Positions 50,533 to 61,430 of a stretch of 64,000 nt of DNA are shown in pieces. The stretch comes from Elymus sibiricus. Its lineage: Eukaryota; Streptophyta; Magnoliopsida; Poales; Poaceae. Location of the stretch: contig CM077672.1 in the NCBI GenBank assembly GCA_039707655.1, positions 458,282,390-458,346,389 on the forward strand. Reading direction: 5' to 3'. The notes beneath the pieces are model-generated. The model did no database searches. It was given only the letters and a program-made list of their open reading frames with translations, and had not been told where the DNA came from. Each line of letters starts with the position of its first letter. Position 1 is the first letter of the stretch. The translations under genes and the position numbers were made by a program.

Positions 50533-51467
50533 TATTTGGCGCTTAAGGTGTCCGTTAAATGACATATATTTAAAATGAGCTTGCCCAACTAAGCACGAGC
50601 GAGAACCTCCCACCCACTCACGGTTTTGGGAAGCTACTGGAAGTTTCGTTGGCCCTTTTTGGAAAGCTTCTTGAAGTTTTCGGCCGATTTTTTTTCTTTT
50701 GTTTGGGCAAGTTTTTGTTCGGTTTTATTCTGTATTTTCCTTTCCTTTCCATTTTAGATTTTTTTTTTCAAATGCCTGAACTTTACTCAAATTTGTGTTT
50801 ATTTTGAATTTCCAATTTTTCTAAATTTGCGATCCTTTTTCTATTTTGTGAACTATTTTTCTCAAATTAGCAAGCTTATCAAATTTGCCAAAAAAATTCA
50901 TCAAATTCGTGAACTTTTTCAAACTCGTGAACATTTTTTCATATTTGTGAAATTCCCCCCTCAAATTCGTGAACTTTTTTAAATGTACGGAACCCATGAA
51001 CTTCTTCAAATTCATGAACTTTTTTGAAATACACAAACTTTTTTCAAATCCAAGAAATTTTTCTAATGCGTAATTTTTTTTTAAATTCACAAGGTTTTTT
51101 AAACTTATAAAAATATTTTCAAATTGATGATCCTTTTTTGAATTCGCAATATTTTTTCAAATCCATGATTTTTTTAAAAAAAATTGTGAACTTTTTAAAA
51201 ATTCATGATCTTTTTTCAAATTAGTGAATTTTTTAATTCGCAAACATTTTCCCCAAATCCATGAATCTTTTTGAATTTTTTTGAGAATCTTTTTCAAATT
51301 TATGTTATTGGATTTTTTTTCTTCAAAAATCACGGGTCAGCTGGTCAACCGGTTGAACATAGTTTTCCTGAAGCGAATGAGCGCGTGAGCGGGACGTGTT
51401 GTTGGGCCAGCCATCGTGATGGCGTGTGAGTGCCAGCTAGCCACCACGGCGCCTTAAGCGCCAAGAA
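50533..51467. mobile_element. Foldback/MULE-like element with periodic AT-rich inside
   Basis: ttggcgcttaagg near 50535 is matched in inverted form by ccttaagcgccaa ending near 51465. The inside (50760-51320) is a run of degenerate about 20-bp units of the type ttcaaattcgtgaacttt. No target duplication was found, so class assignment is weak. Confidence 0.4.
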
Positions 51468-52160
51468 GAAGCTCCCCTTGCTTGTGGTGAGAGTTCCGTT
51501 CGCCTCCCTGCGTACAAGGACAAGAATTGGGCTAGTCTAAGAACCAGTTATCCCGCGAAGCACCATGCCTCGTCACGAGAAGCACAAAAAGTCCGGGGAG
51601 CAACTAACCAATCGGTACCCTTGGGAAGGGGCTCCTAGCAGGAGCGCACCGCGTGGTGCACCCAGCCGATGCCATGTGTCGCATGCCGGACGCACCCTGC
51701 AGGAGCACATTTTTTTTCTACGCGTGTTGGTAGGGTTTTTCAGGATTGCTAGATGGGTCGCGAACCATTAGTGTCGCCTGCTCGCCAGCCGCTATGGGTT
51801 CAGCCAGAAAAACAGAATATGTCTTTTAACTGGTTGACAGTTGACTGTTGACTTTTCTAAAAAGTTCACAAAATTAAAAAAAGTCACAAATTTGGAAAAA
51901 GTTCATGAAAATCAAAATAAATTAATGAATTCAAAAAAGATCACAAATTCAAAAAAAAATCATGATAATAAAAAAATTCATGAATGCAAAAAAAATTACT
52001 AACTCGAAAAATGTTCACAAATTCAAAAAGAATTAGCGAATTTAAAAAAGTTCAGGAATTTTTAAAAGTCCATGTATTTGAAAAAGTTCATGTGTTTTTA
52101 AAATTCACTCATTTGAAAAGAAGTTTTCAGAAAAAAAGAAAACGAAAATAAACATGTCAA
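51468..52160. repeat. Inverse-orientation periodic AT-rich array and flank
   Basis: 51835-52130 carries aaaaagttcatgaattc-type units, the reverse complement of the array at 50760-51320. 51468-51830 has moderately GC-rich unidentified text. Confidence 0.45.
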
Positions 52161-52403
52161 GCTTCTAGAAGCTTCACAAAACCGCCGTGATGGAAAGCTT
52201 GGGTAAACAATACCGTACATGGGCTGGTCCATTCCTACGTAGTGCTGGAGAGGGTGTGCGCCATGTATCAGATAAACCTATAGGCGGCGCTTCCGGCCCC
52301 AAATAGGAATTGGCAGAAGCACGTTCGTGAAGCGGCAGGCGCCCGCGCTGGGCCGGCCCGTTACTGCGTATGTTAATACGCAAAAGACAAGCCCGCCCGC
52401 CGC

Positions 52404-52457
52404 GAATCGAACCAGCGACCTCACTCGTCGAGGTTCGTTCGAACAACCACCGCGCCA
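52404..52457 (-). other. tRNA-like module (A box and B box), minus strand
   Basis: On the minus strand, tggcgcggtgg (52457-52447) and ggttcgattc (52413-52404) match the RNA polymerase III A and B boxes at tRNA-like spacing. A full cloverleaf is not evident, so it is not called as a tRNA gene. Confidence 0.55.
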
Positions 52458-53065
52458 CGGAGCTGGATCTGATATGCTTCAACTCTTCCTCTCTTGTATT
52501 CCTTCGTTCTCTATTTTTTTCTTCCTTTTTTCCATTCTCGTTTTCTGTTTTTTCCTTTTTCTTTCTTCTTCCAGGTTTCCTCCCTCATCGATTTTCATTT
52601 TTTTCTTTTTATTAAATGCGTGAACTTTTTCCAAATCGATGATGTTTTTTTCAAATTTGATGAAATTTTGTTTTCAAAATCAATGAAATTTTTTTAGTGA
52701 ACTATTTTTAACAATTGATGATTTTTTTCAAATTCGATGAACTTTCTTCGAATTTGATGATTTTTTTTCAAATTGATGAACTTTTTTCAAATTAGATGAA
52801 CTTATTTTAAAGTTGGATGAACTTTTTTCAGTTTTGTGAACTTTTTTCAAAATGGTGATTTTTTTTCAAAATTTTGATGAACATTTTTCAATTTTTTGTG
52901 AACTATTTTTTTACATTGATGAACTTTTTCCAAAATCATCGAACTTTTGTTTAATAGGGCAACATTTTTCTGCATGTTCACGAACTTTTTCCGAAATCTG
53001 TCACGTATGAGCGACTATGATAGTGTTTAAAGCATTAGCGCTGCATTCTATTACTTGCGACCACA

Positions 53066-53120
53066 CGCCCTAGTGGTTAGACGAATACCTGCAGGTAGTT
53101 TAGGCGCGAGTTCGATACTC
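53066..53120 (+). other. tRNA-like module (A box and B box), plus strand
   Basis: cgccctagtggttag (53066-53080) and gagttcgatactc (53108-53120) resemble A and B boxes; gag/ctc around ttcgata gives a short T-arm-like stem. It is the mirror partner of the module at 52404-52457. Confidence 0.5.
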
Positions 53121-53224
53121 CGCGGGATCTTAATTTTTTTGATTCTTTTCGCTCATTTTAGTACCATTTTGTGGCGGTTTCCCGTCTTGGGCCGGCCCAT
53201 TTCGCGGTGTAGCGGGCGCCGCTT

Positions 53225-53266
53225 CTCCTAATCGGCGCTTTGGCGCTGTTCAGCGCCGATTAGGAG
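53225..53266. repeat. Perfect 15-bp inverted repeat at element end
   Basis: ctcctaatcggcgct (53225-53239) and agcgccgattaggag (53252-53266) pair perfectly around a 12-nt loop. The same ctcctaat-ggcgc motif recurs near other ends (50527, 55040, 55665-55690). Confidence 0.85.
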
Positions 53267-53339
53267 CTCCCAACATGTGTACTCTCTAAAAGCATGCATG
53301 CTTCCCTAAAATAAATGTGTGTACGCTCTAAGAGAAATC

Positions 53340-55690
53340 TAACGTGTTTGTATGCATTTTTTCAGCGTTCTTTTTTTATTTTTCTCTATTCTTTCGGTAC
53401 AATACAGAAATATATCTTTAAAGATACATGAACACATATTTCAACCAGAAAAGAAAAATGTAATACTTATTTCAACCATGTGAACAACTTTTTCTAAATG
53501 GTAAACATTTTTTTGAAATACAAGAACATTTTTTATCCAAAATGAACATTTATAGAAAATACTTTTTCAAAAGATGTGAACATATTTGAAAATAACATGA
53601 ACGTTTTTAAAAATTCATGACCAACGTTTTTAGATACATGATGAATTGTTTTTCGTTCCTGATGTACAATTTTAAAAATATACGATGGACATTTTCTAAA
53701 TACATGATAAATATTTTTAATATAGTACATAATAATAATATTGTTTTAAATATAGGATGATTTCTAAAATACCGATTCTTAATAGGATTCGCCTACGCAT
53801 GACGACTAGCGGCCGGCCTATTAGCGCGGTTGCTCGCTGCAGTTCGTTTCGCGCTGCCGGTTCGCTCTCCTGCAGTTTTTTTTTTCGCTTTCTTTAGTTT
53901 TTTCTTTGGTTTTTCTTCATCTGTTTTATTCAGTTTACCTTTTTTCATCATTTCGATTTTTTTCTTTTTCTCATTCGGTTTTTTGTTTTTCTTTCTATCT
54001 TCGTTATACTTTGGTTTTTTGTTTTCTTTGTTTTTTCTAGTTCTTCGTCAGTTTTCATCATTTTCCTTTTTTCAACACATGCCCACTTTTTCTCAATACA
54101 CAATGTACAATTTTAGAGCACAAGTGAAACATTTTTTTGATATAAATAAAAAATGTATTTTCCTGCTACACGTTGGATATTTTTCAAATACATGATTTTC
54201 ATTATTTTTTAAATACATCTTTTGAGCAATTTTTTCGAATACACGTAGCATTTTCCAAATACACGTTGTACATTTTTCAATGGCAATAAACGTTTTTTAA
54301 GAACTAGACAATCATTTTTTAAATTGTATAAACATTTTTTAAATTGTCACGTACATTTTTGGAAACACGTGAATATTTCCTTAAAACATGACATTCATTT
54401 TCTTAATGTAAATAAACATTTTTTAACCTATGCAGACAATTTTTTACGTTGTATATAACATTTGTTTAAAATGTTACGAATATTTTTATGAAACGCGGGA
54501 ATATTTCCATCAAATGCCACGTACATTTTTTTAATGGTAGGAAACCTTTTTTACATTATGCAAACATTTGTTTAAATTGTGCACACATTTTCGAATTTTT
54601 TTGCATGCATGTTTTGAAGCTCGGGAACATTTTTCAATGTGACAAGCATTATTTCGAAAGTTATCATTATTTTTTTTTAAACCGCGCTAACAATTTGTTT
54701 ATACTATGTTAACATTTTTTCAGATTCATGGTTTTAAATCTCTTTAGTAAAATTAAGTTTTTGAAATATATGCATTTAAAATATTAAAAAATAAAATGAG
54801 GGGAAAATAAATTCTAGTAACGCCAGCATGACGTTAGCTTTATGACCCACGTCCTACTAGGCCGGCCCACCACGGGCACCCTATAGGCGAGGCAGTCGTC
54901 TGTCCCAGAGCAAGCGGCACATAGCCGCGCCCACGCTAGAACGTGAGAAAAGAAAGAAAAATCGGTTTGCTAGCCCGGCCATTTTCTCGACGTGTGTAGG
55001 CCAGTCCAATGGAGCGGTCGAAGTAAGTGCGGTATAGTCTTTCGCCAACTCGTATTTGGCGCCTATAGCGCTGGTTATACGAAACAGTACACAACGCATA
55101 ACCCATTCCGTTTGCTAGATTTCTTGGGTCGGCCCATATAGGCACGTTTCTGTGAAGGAAAACTTCCCATCATTATTTTCTTTACGTTTCTTCTTTGAGA
55201 CCGTTTTTCATTTTTTATTGATTCATTTTTTCGTTTTTCTATTTTGATTTTTTTCAAAATTGATGAACTTTTTTCAGATTCGCACTTTTTTTCAAATTTG
55301 AAAACATTTTTCAAATTCGTGAACTTTTTCCAAATTTGAATTTTTTGTGTGAAATTTGCTCAAATTAACAGAATTTATTCCAATTCGTGATTTAAAAAAA
55401 ATTGTGAACGTTTATCTAATTCGTGAACTTTTTTCATTTCCAAGTTTGTTTTTCGAATTTATGAATATTTTTTGAAATTCATGAACATTTTGAAATTCAT
55501 GTTTTATTTTTATTTTTTGTTAACACTTTTCAAATTCAATTTGTTTTCCAAAAAATCAATGGCCAACGTCAATGGTCAAAGGCGAGTGCTGCGGTCTAAT
55601 CTACAGTGAAATGCTCTCATGGGCCGCGGCCCATGTGGCATGCGTGTGAGCGCCAACAACCTAACAGGCACTATAGGCGCCAATTAGGAG
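53340..55690. repeat. Cluster of AT-rich periodic arrays with GC-rich element-end motifs
   Basis: Degenerate units such as aacatttttcaaatacatg dominate 53400-53770, 53880-54780 and 55190-55560. Between them are short GC-rich islands (53790-53870, 54850-55145, 55580-55690) with ggccggcc and ggcgcc(t)aatt motifs. No gene; an apparent long frame of Phe/Ser (53830-54195) is a T-rich artefact. Confidence 0.5.
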
Positions 55691-55739
55691 CTCTCTAGTC
55701 TTTGTGCATGTGTCCAGTGTTGTGTTTTCTCGAAAACTA

Positions 55740-56860
55740 CGCATCCCTCTCCCTGTTTGGGCTTCCCGAGTCTCCATGGGATGGCAACACGAAATTTTTC
55801 TACCATAAGTGTTTTATTACAAGAAGAAAGAATATGATCGAGCAACTGACTCGATCTGATGTCTCAATGTGTAACATTGATGCTTAATTGGGAGGTATGG
55901 TGACCGATTTCTATAAAAAACATTTACACTTTAGAGAGCACTATTCATATGGAAGAGGTTCTGTCACATCTACTTTGTAGAGTTACAAATGTGTGTGTGT
56001 GTGTGTGTGGTAAGCCACTGAGATGGTGGTACGAGTGGTTACTGACATCGAGTCTCCGAAGGTTATAAACAAAACGTTCATTGTTCTTATCCCTAAGGTA
56101 CAAAATCCAACCTCTTTAACTCAATTTCGTCTGATAAGCTTGTGCAATGTAGTCTTTAAGATTATATCAAAAGCACATGTGAATCAATTAAAAAAGATTC
56201 TACCGGAGATAATATCCCAAGAGCAATCAATGTTTGTCACAGGGAGGTTAATCACTCACAATGTAATAACTGCTTATGAATTCTTCCCTTTATGAAAAGA
56301 ACACAGAGTTAGAAGAATTCCCATTGTGCTTTAAAATTTGATATGATGAAGGCCTATTATCCTGTAGAGTGGAATTATCTGAAAGCTATTATGGAAAATA
56401 TTGGCTTGCATCCGAGTTGGGTGGAGAAGATAATGAGGGTGTTACTTCTGTATCTTTTTCTGTTTTGCTTGATGGTGGGAGACTTTAGAATTTAAGCCGT
56501 CAAGAGGCATCCAGTAGGGTGACCCAATATTGCCATACCTGTTCTTACTGGCTGCTAATGGGTTTTTTTAGTGATAATGAATGTCAACGGAGTGGTGGTG
56601 GTGCCTTCTGCTCTGCCAGTAAATCACCTCTTATGTTGATGGTAGCTTGGTGATGTTCAAGGCCAATGAGGAGGGGGCATCTATTATTCGTGACACTATC
56701 AAGGAGGACTGTGGTGCGTTCCATCAGAAGGTTAATTTGCAGAAATCCTCAATATTCTTTAGCAAGTGGTGCTCAGAATCTGTTAGGAACAATATTAGGA
56801 TTTTTTTGACTGTTCCCAATGAAACGTTGATGAACATTACCTTGGTTTGTCGTCTGATGT
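55740..56860 (+). pseudogene. LINE (non-LTR) reverse transcriptase fragment, decayed
   Basis: Broken frames follow the order of a plant L1-type LINE: a DGNTKFF-like stretch and RRKNMIEQL (55770-55840), then the reverse transcriptase core IVLIPKVQNPTS...FRLISLCNVVFKII (56070-56170), EQSMFV.GRLI (56220), a KAYYPVEWN stretch (56350), and VNLQKSSIFFSKW (56730). The usual FADD catalytic motif reads YVDG here (about 56635). Several stops and shifts (for example 56293) interrupt it. A (GT)n run sits at 55990-56008. The 5' and 3' parts are missing. Confidence 0.85.
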
Positions 56861-56864
56861 GGGG

Positions 56865-58162
56865 AGGTAAAAAATTGTATCTTCAAATTACTCCTATAAA
56901 GGATGCTGGAGTACCCGCCTCCTGGGTGCCTCCGCGGGCGAGAGTGCCCTCCACGTCGTCCACTTCGCGGTGGCGTGCCGCGTTGGGGGGGGGGGGTGTC
57001 TCTCGAGGGCTCTCCGTGCCATCCGATCTGCCCCGACGGCGCGCACGAGGGCGAACCACCTCGGCGGTCCAAGACGGGTGGACCGTGGGTGCGGACGGGG
57101 CCACTGTCATGGGGCGGCTTTGGTCGCACATGCGAGAGCACTCGTGCACGTTACCCCGCGCACGACACGGAGGTTGTACCCGTCTGTCGGTGTCTTTGCC
57201 CCGCCTGGTTCGGTCACCATAGTCAGGGCTTGCGTGGCGCCTGCGACGCCGGCTCACGTGCAGGCCCTGCCTGCCAGTACTCGTTCGCCCCGCCGGGGAC
57301 GCGCGGGGGCATCCTCATTCGCAACATACCAGATGTTTCATCTGCGCGAGCCGTCTCGGGTTGTGGGCAGCGGACCCGATAGGTAGGGACGTCTCTCGTC
57401 TTGCGCGAGTCTGGTTGTCTTGCATGAGTGAAGCTATTCTGTGGCTATTTTGATTTTTTTTGGTTAATTTCATATAAGTTTGTATTTTCATGCGGCACGT
57501 CAGACGCGTTGCACACTGGCAGCGCGGCGTCCATTTTTGTTGACCCGGCCATCGTCACGCACTCAGGTTAGGCGAGGCCGGTGGCAACCGATGACCGTTT
57601 TCGGTTTCATCGGGACGTGCTCTGCCTGCTGGCGATGGTGGTGGACGGTTCATTGACTCGTTGCGCCAGCTAAGGTTTGGAATATGGTGTTTGCCCCACA
57701 TCGCGTTCTCTTTCATTGCGGCAGAGTTTTTTCCGGACTTCTCCAGGTTCATGCTCTGTTTGCCGTCGTTGGCGGTCGGCGGCGCGATCACCGGCCCGGA
57801 CTTGAGCGGGCGCACGGTCATTCGCACCGTGCCGAGGTCGAGCAGGTTTTTTTGGCGCCCTGGTACAGAGAAAGGAGGGCCAGAGAGGACGGAGGTCTCT
57901 GGCCGAGTAGACGCCAGCGCAGACGAGTAGACAGTCTGTCTCGCTGGGGCGCTTGGGTCATGCGTGATACCGTTGGTTGAGCATGTATTCCTCGGGATTT
58001 CTCGTTTTTAAGTTTTGCATTGGTTGGATGTTGTTCTTCACATGTCTATTCTTTTGTTAGAGCCATCCATGTGCTTCACGGGTTGTTTTTATATGTGTTT
58101 GTATTAGAACTGGTGTTTACTGGCTTCTTTCCGTTGGTTTTCCTCATAGGTATATACGTTAA
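56865..58162. other. Unidentified, partly GC-rich DNA
   Basis: 56890-57390 and 57480-57990 are GC-rich with overlapping frames on both strands. No family could be recognised and no splice model is convincing. A G-run of 13 lies at about 56985. Confidence 0.35.
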
Positions 58163-58499
58163 CAGCGTGTTTGGTTCGAGGGAATTAGAGATGGGAAATG
58201 GGAGTTGAGGGGTCAGGAGATTAAAAGTCCACTGTTTGATTAGAGGGAATGGGAGTTTAAGTTAGAGGGAATGGGAGTTTAAGTGGGAAGGGGAATGGGA
58301 GTTGAGAAAGCCAATTCCCACCTATTTCTTCCCAGGGGGTACCCTGTTAATTCGTGAGCAGAGTTTTATCCCACGCTAATTTCTACCATATACCAAACAA
58401 AGGAATGGGAGTAAAAATCTACTTTCCATGACTAATCCCTTCATAAACACCCTTGTGCAAACTCTCATTCCCCTGCCCAATTGTTTACCAAACAGGCTG
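58163..58499. mobile_element. MITE with 'cagcgtgtttggt' ends
   Basis: cagcgtgtttggt (58163) is matched in inverted form by accaaacaggctg (ends 58499). Inside, gaatgggagtttaa is tandemly repeated (58241-58303). The 'gtttgg' ends and about 340-bp size fit a hAT- or Harbinger-type MITE; no duplication was resolved. Confidence 0.5.
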
Positions 58500-58974
58500 C
58501 AAGTTCATGTCAGGCTTCGTGGTCATCTTATGGTGTTCCATGAATTTTGTTGAACGCGTGACGATGGAAGGAAAATGCACCCAGTCAACTCCCACGCTGC
58601 TTCGGTGGGCAAAATGTGTGTTGAAAGCACAAACTAGGTGGGAGAACACGCTCCCTTGAGGTTGTCAATTGTCATGTAATGGTGCATGTTGTTGTTGTTT
58701 GAAGAAATGTTGTGGTCGGATGTTGCCTTTTTTACATGTATTGTTAGTCGTTATAGCTTATTCAAGCTAATTGCGTCACTTGGCCCTTCATTGAATGAGT
58801 CCTAAAGTTGTCGGCGTGCGATGTCCTTCCTTGGGCAAATGTTGTGGCTGGATGTTGCTTTTTTATACCCATTCTTGGTCGTTTTAGCTTATATGTTGCA
58901 TGAGTCATTCATATATGCACGTGTATTACAACTGGTGCGTCGAGTACCAGGTGTTGAACGAAGCAATCGATGAG
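58500..58974. other. Intergenic
   Basis: No gene seen; 58720-58750 and 58845-58880 are weak copies of each other (ggatgttgc.tttttta.a). Confidence 0.4.
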
Positions 58975-60155
58975 TGATACGTCTCCAACGTATCTATAAT
59001 TTTTGATTGTTCCATGCTATTATATTATCAATCTTGGATGTTTTATATGCATTTATATGCTATTTTATATCATTTTTTGGGACTAACCTGTTAACCCAGT
59101 GCCCAATGCCAGTTGCTATTTTCTGCTTGTTTTTGGTTTTCCAGAAAATCAGTACCGAACGGAGTCCAAACGGTACAGAACTTTTTGACGATTTTTTTCT
59201 ACACAAAAGAGACCCTAGAAGCTTCGGGGGAGGACCAGAAGACCTACGAGAAGACGACAAGGCAATAGGGCGTGCCCTTGGGGGGGGGGGTTAGGCGCGT
59301 CCTGTTACCTTGTGGGCCCCATGTGGCTCCTTTTGATCTAATTTCACTTCTATAAATTCTCAAATATTGAGAAACCAACAGAGAGCCACCCCAAATAACT
59401 TTTCCGCCGCTGCAAGCTTCTGTTCTTCCGTGATACCATCTGGAGGCCTTTTCCGGTACTCTGCCGGAGGGGGAATCGATCACGGAGGGCTTCTACATCA
59501 ACCTTGCTGCCCTACCGATGATGCGTGAGTAGTTCACCATAGACCTACGGGTCCATAGCTAGTAGCTAGATGGCTTCTTCTCTCTCTTTGATCTTAAATA
59601 CAATGTTCTCCTCGATCTTCTTGGAGTTCTATTCGATGTAATCTTCTTTTGTGGTGTGTTTGTTGGGATCCGATGAATTGTGGGTTTATGATCTGAATAT
59701 TCATGATGAGTAATTGAATCTTTTCTGAACTTTATTATGCATGATTTTTACAGCTTTGTATTTCTCTCCGATCTATCCATTTGGTTTGGCCAACTAGATT
59801 GATTTATCTTCAGCGGGAGAGGTGCTTTGTAATGGGTTCAATCTTGCGGTGCTCTATATCCCAGTGACAAAGTAGGGGACAAGACACGTATTTGTATTGT
59901 TGCCATTAAGGGTAAAACGATGGGGTTTATTCATATTGATTGGGTTTACTTTGTCTACATCATGTCATCTTGCTTAAGGCGTTACTCTATTTCCATTAAC
60001 TTAATACTCTAGATGCATGTTGGATAGCGGTCGATGGGTGAAGTAATAGTAGTAGATGCAGGAAGGAGTCGGTCTACTTGTCTCGGACGTCATGCCTATA
60101 TACATGATCATTGCCTTGAATATCATCATAGCTATGTGCTTTTCTATCAATTGCC
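58975..60155 (+). mobile_element. Truncated Gypsy-type LTR
   Basis: It begins tgatacgtctccaacg, a start I recognise from abundant Triticeae Gypsy LTRs, and keeps landmark phrases in order (tcacggagggcttctacatc at 59480, tagctagatggcttcttctc at 59565, gtcggtctacttgtctcgg at 60070). It stops abruptly at about 60155, so the 3' part of the LTR and all internal sequence are missing. A G-run of 12 is at 59280. Confidence 0.7.
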
Positions 60156-60698
60156 CAACGCTGCGTTTGGATGTCTCCATTGGTGAGCTCTGTATTGAAT
60201 TGGTCTAGAATTCCAAATCAGTGAGGAAGCTGAAATGGCATGAATACGAATTCGATTGTTTGGTTGTTCACTAAATTGCCCCTTGAAATGCCTCTGAGGT
60301 TTCAATACCAAATCCTGTTTGGATGACAAACTTTAAAATTGCATAGCTATATTACCATGAAAATTATACCTTGTTCTAGATGACTCAAAAATGAAATCTG
60401 GTCACATGTGACTATAATTAAATGAATATATAGCAGTAAAATAATAAATATTCTATCAATGCATCTTCTTCGGACATGGAGCAGAAGAGGAGCAGCAGCT
60501 CCTTCGGCCATGGAGCAGAAGAGGGGCGGAGGACGGAGGGGCGTGGCCGAGGAGGGCGGGGCACGGTGGCCGGGGAGGACGGCGGGGCGTGGCACAAGGG
60601 AGCGGGGCGCGCCGGTCTTGGGCCGCCGCCGACCTCCATGGTGGGGTGTGGCTCAGTGGGGCGGAGAAGAGGAGTTGGGGAAGAGGGGAAGGACCGGG
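60156..60698. other. Intergenic, MITE-like and GC-rich parts
   Basis: 60156-60340 contains gtttggatg at both sides but in direct orientation. 60475-60523 has a repeated catggagcagaagagg. The remainder is GC-rich without a recognisable gene. Confidence 0.35.
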
Positions 60699-61051
60699 TG
60701 TGACGCCCCCGACTCAATCGTGCACTAATCATACACGCAAATGCGCACGATAAAGCCCAGGGACTCACGGGAAGATATCACAACACAACTCTAGACACAA
60801 AATAAAATAATACAAGCTTTATATTACAAGCCAGGGGCCTCGAGGGCTCGATACATAAGCTCGAGTTACACAAGAGTCAGCGAAAGCATCAGTATCTGAG
60901 TACAGACATAATTAGACAAGGTTGCCTTAAGAAGGCTGAGCAAAACAACGTCAACTAGATCGAAAAGGCGCAAGCCTCCAGCCTGGGAGCCTCCGAAACT
61001 ACTCCTGGTCGTCTGTCTCCACATAGTAATAGGCTCCGTCGGGGTAGTAGT
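60699..61051 (-). mobile_element. Fragment of the 4-kb LTR-like element family
   Basis: It begins tgtgacgcccccgactc, the reverse complement of the end at 20012, and follows 20012-19660 closely in reverse. It is cut at 61051 by the second Copia element. The five bases before it are ccggg; the matching duplication would be outside the window. Confidence 0.85.
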
Positions 61052-61258
61052 TGTAGGGGAACGCAGCAGAAAACAAAAATTTTCTGACCTACGCACCAGC
61101 CCAGGACCACTATGGAGACTGCATACAAGGTTTGATCTTTTCGTTACCGACTCGTAGCGCAGCGGAAGTAGAGTCGATGACGCTCAGCGGTGCAGATCCC
61201 TGCAGCTAGGATTTTACAACCTCCCAACCGCGAGGATGTTCTCCCTCGTCTGCCCCAC

Positions 61259-61430
61259 GGACAGCTCTCCGGGAGGCAGTCGGACAGTCCCTCGGACGGT
61301 GTCATGGATAGCCCTTCGGGAGGACGCTCGAAACTCGGATGGTCACTCGGACAGCCCTTCGGGAGGACACTCGAAACTCGGACGGTCACTCGGACAGCCC
61401 TTCGGGAGGCACTCTTGAACAGCCCCTCGG
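61259..61430. repeat. Tandem 43-47 bp repeat in LTR of second Copia copy
   Basis: Units at 61259, 61306, 61349 and 61392, the same spacing as the first copy, despite more sequence change. Confidence 0.8.

Larger units (their letters stand above)
52288..53266. mobile_element. Foldback element with tRNA-like modules in both arms
   Basis: The left flank (ggcgcccgcgctgggccggccc, 52340 area) and right flank (gggccggccc...gcgggcgccgc, 53190-53222) are inverted relatives. Inside each arm lies an A/B-box tRNA-like module, in opposite orientations, and between them is an array of ttcaaatt.gatgaacttt units (52620-52990). Edges are uncertain. Confidence 0.45.

Noticed and set aside
50760..51320. CRISPR-like regular repeats
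   Set aside because: Units are degenerate, AT-rich and without unique spacers, in a plant nuclear context; they are transposon-internal repeats.
52404..53120. Functional tRNA genes
   Set aside because: A and B boxes are visible but no acceptor stem or anticodon arm could be paired.
53830..54195. Phe/Ser-rich 121-codon frame, membrane-protein-like
   Set aside because: Arises from T-rich repeat units; no conserved features.
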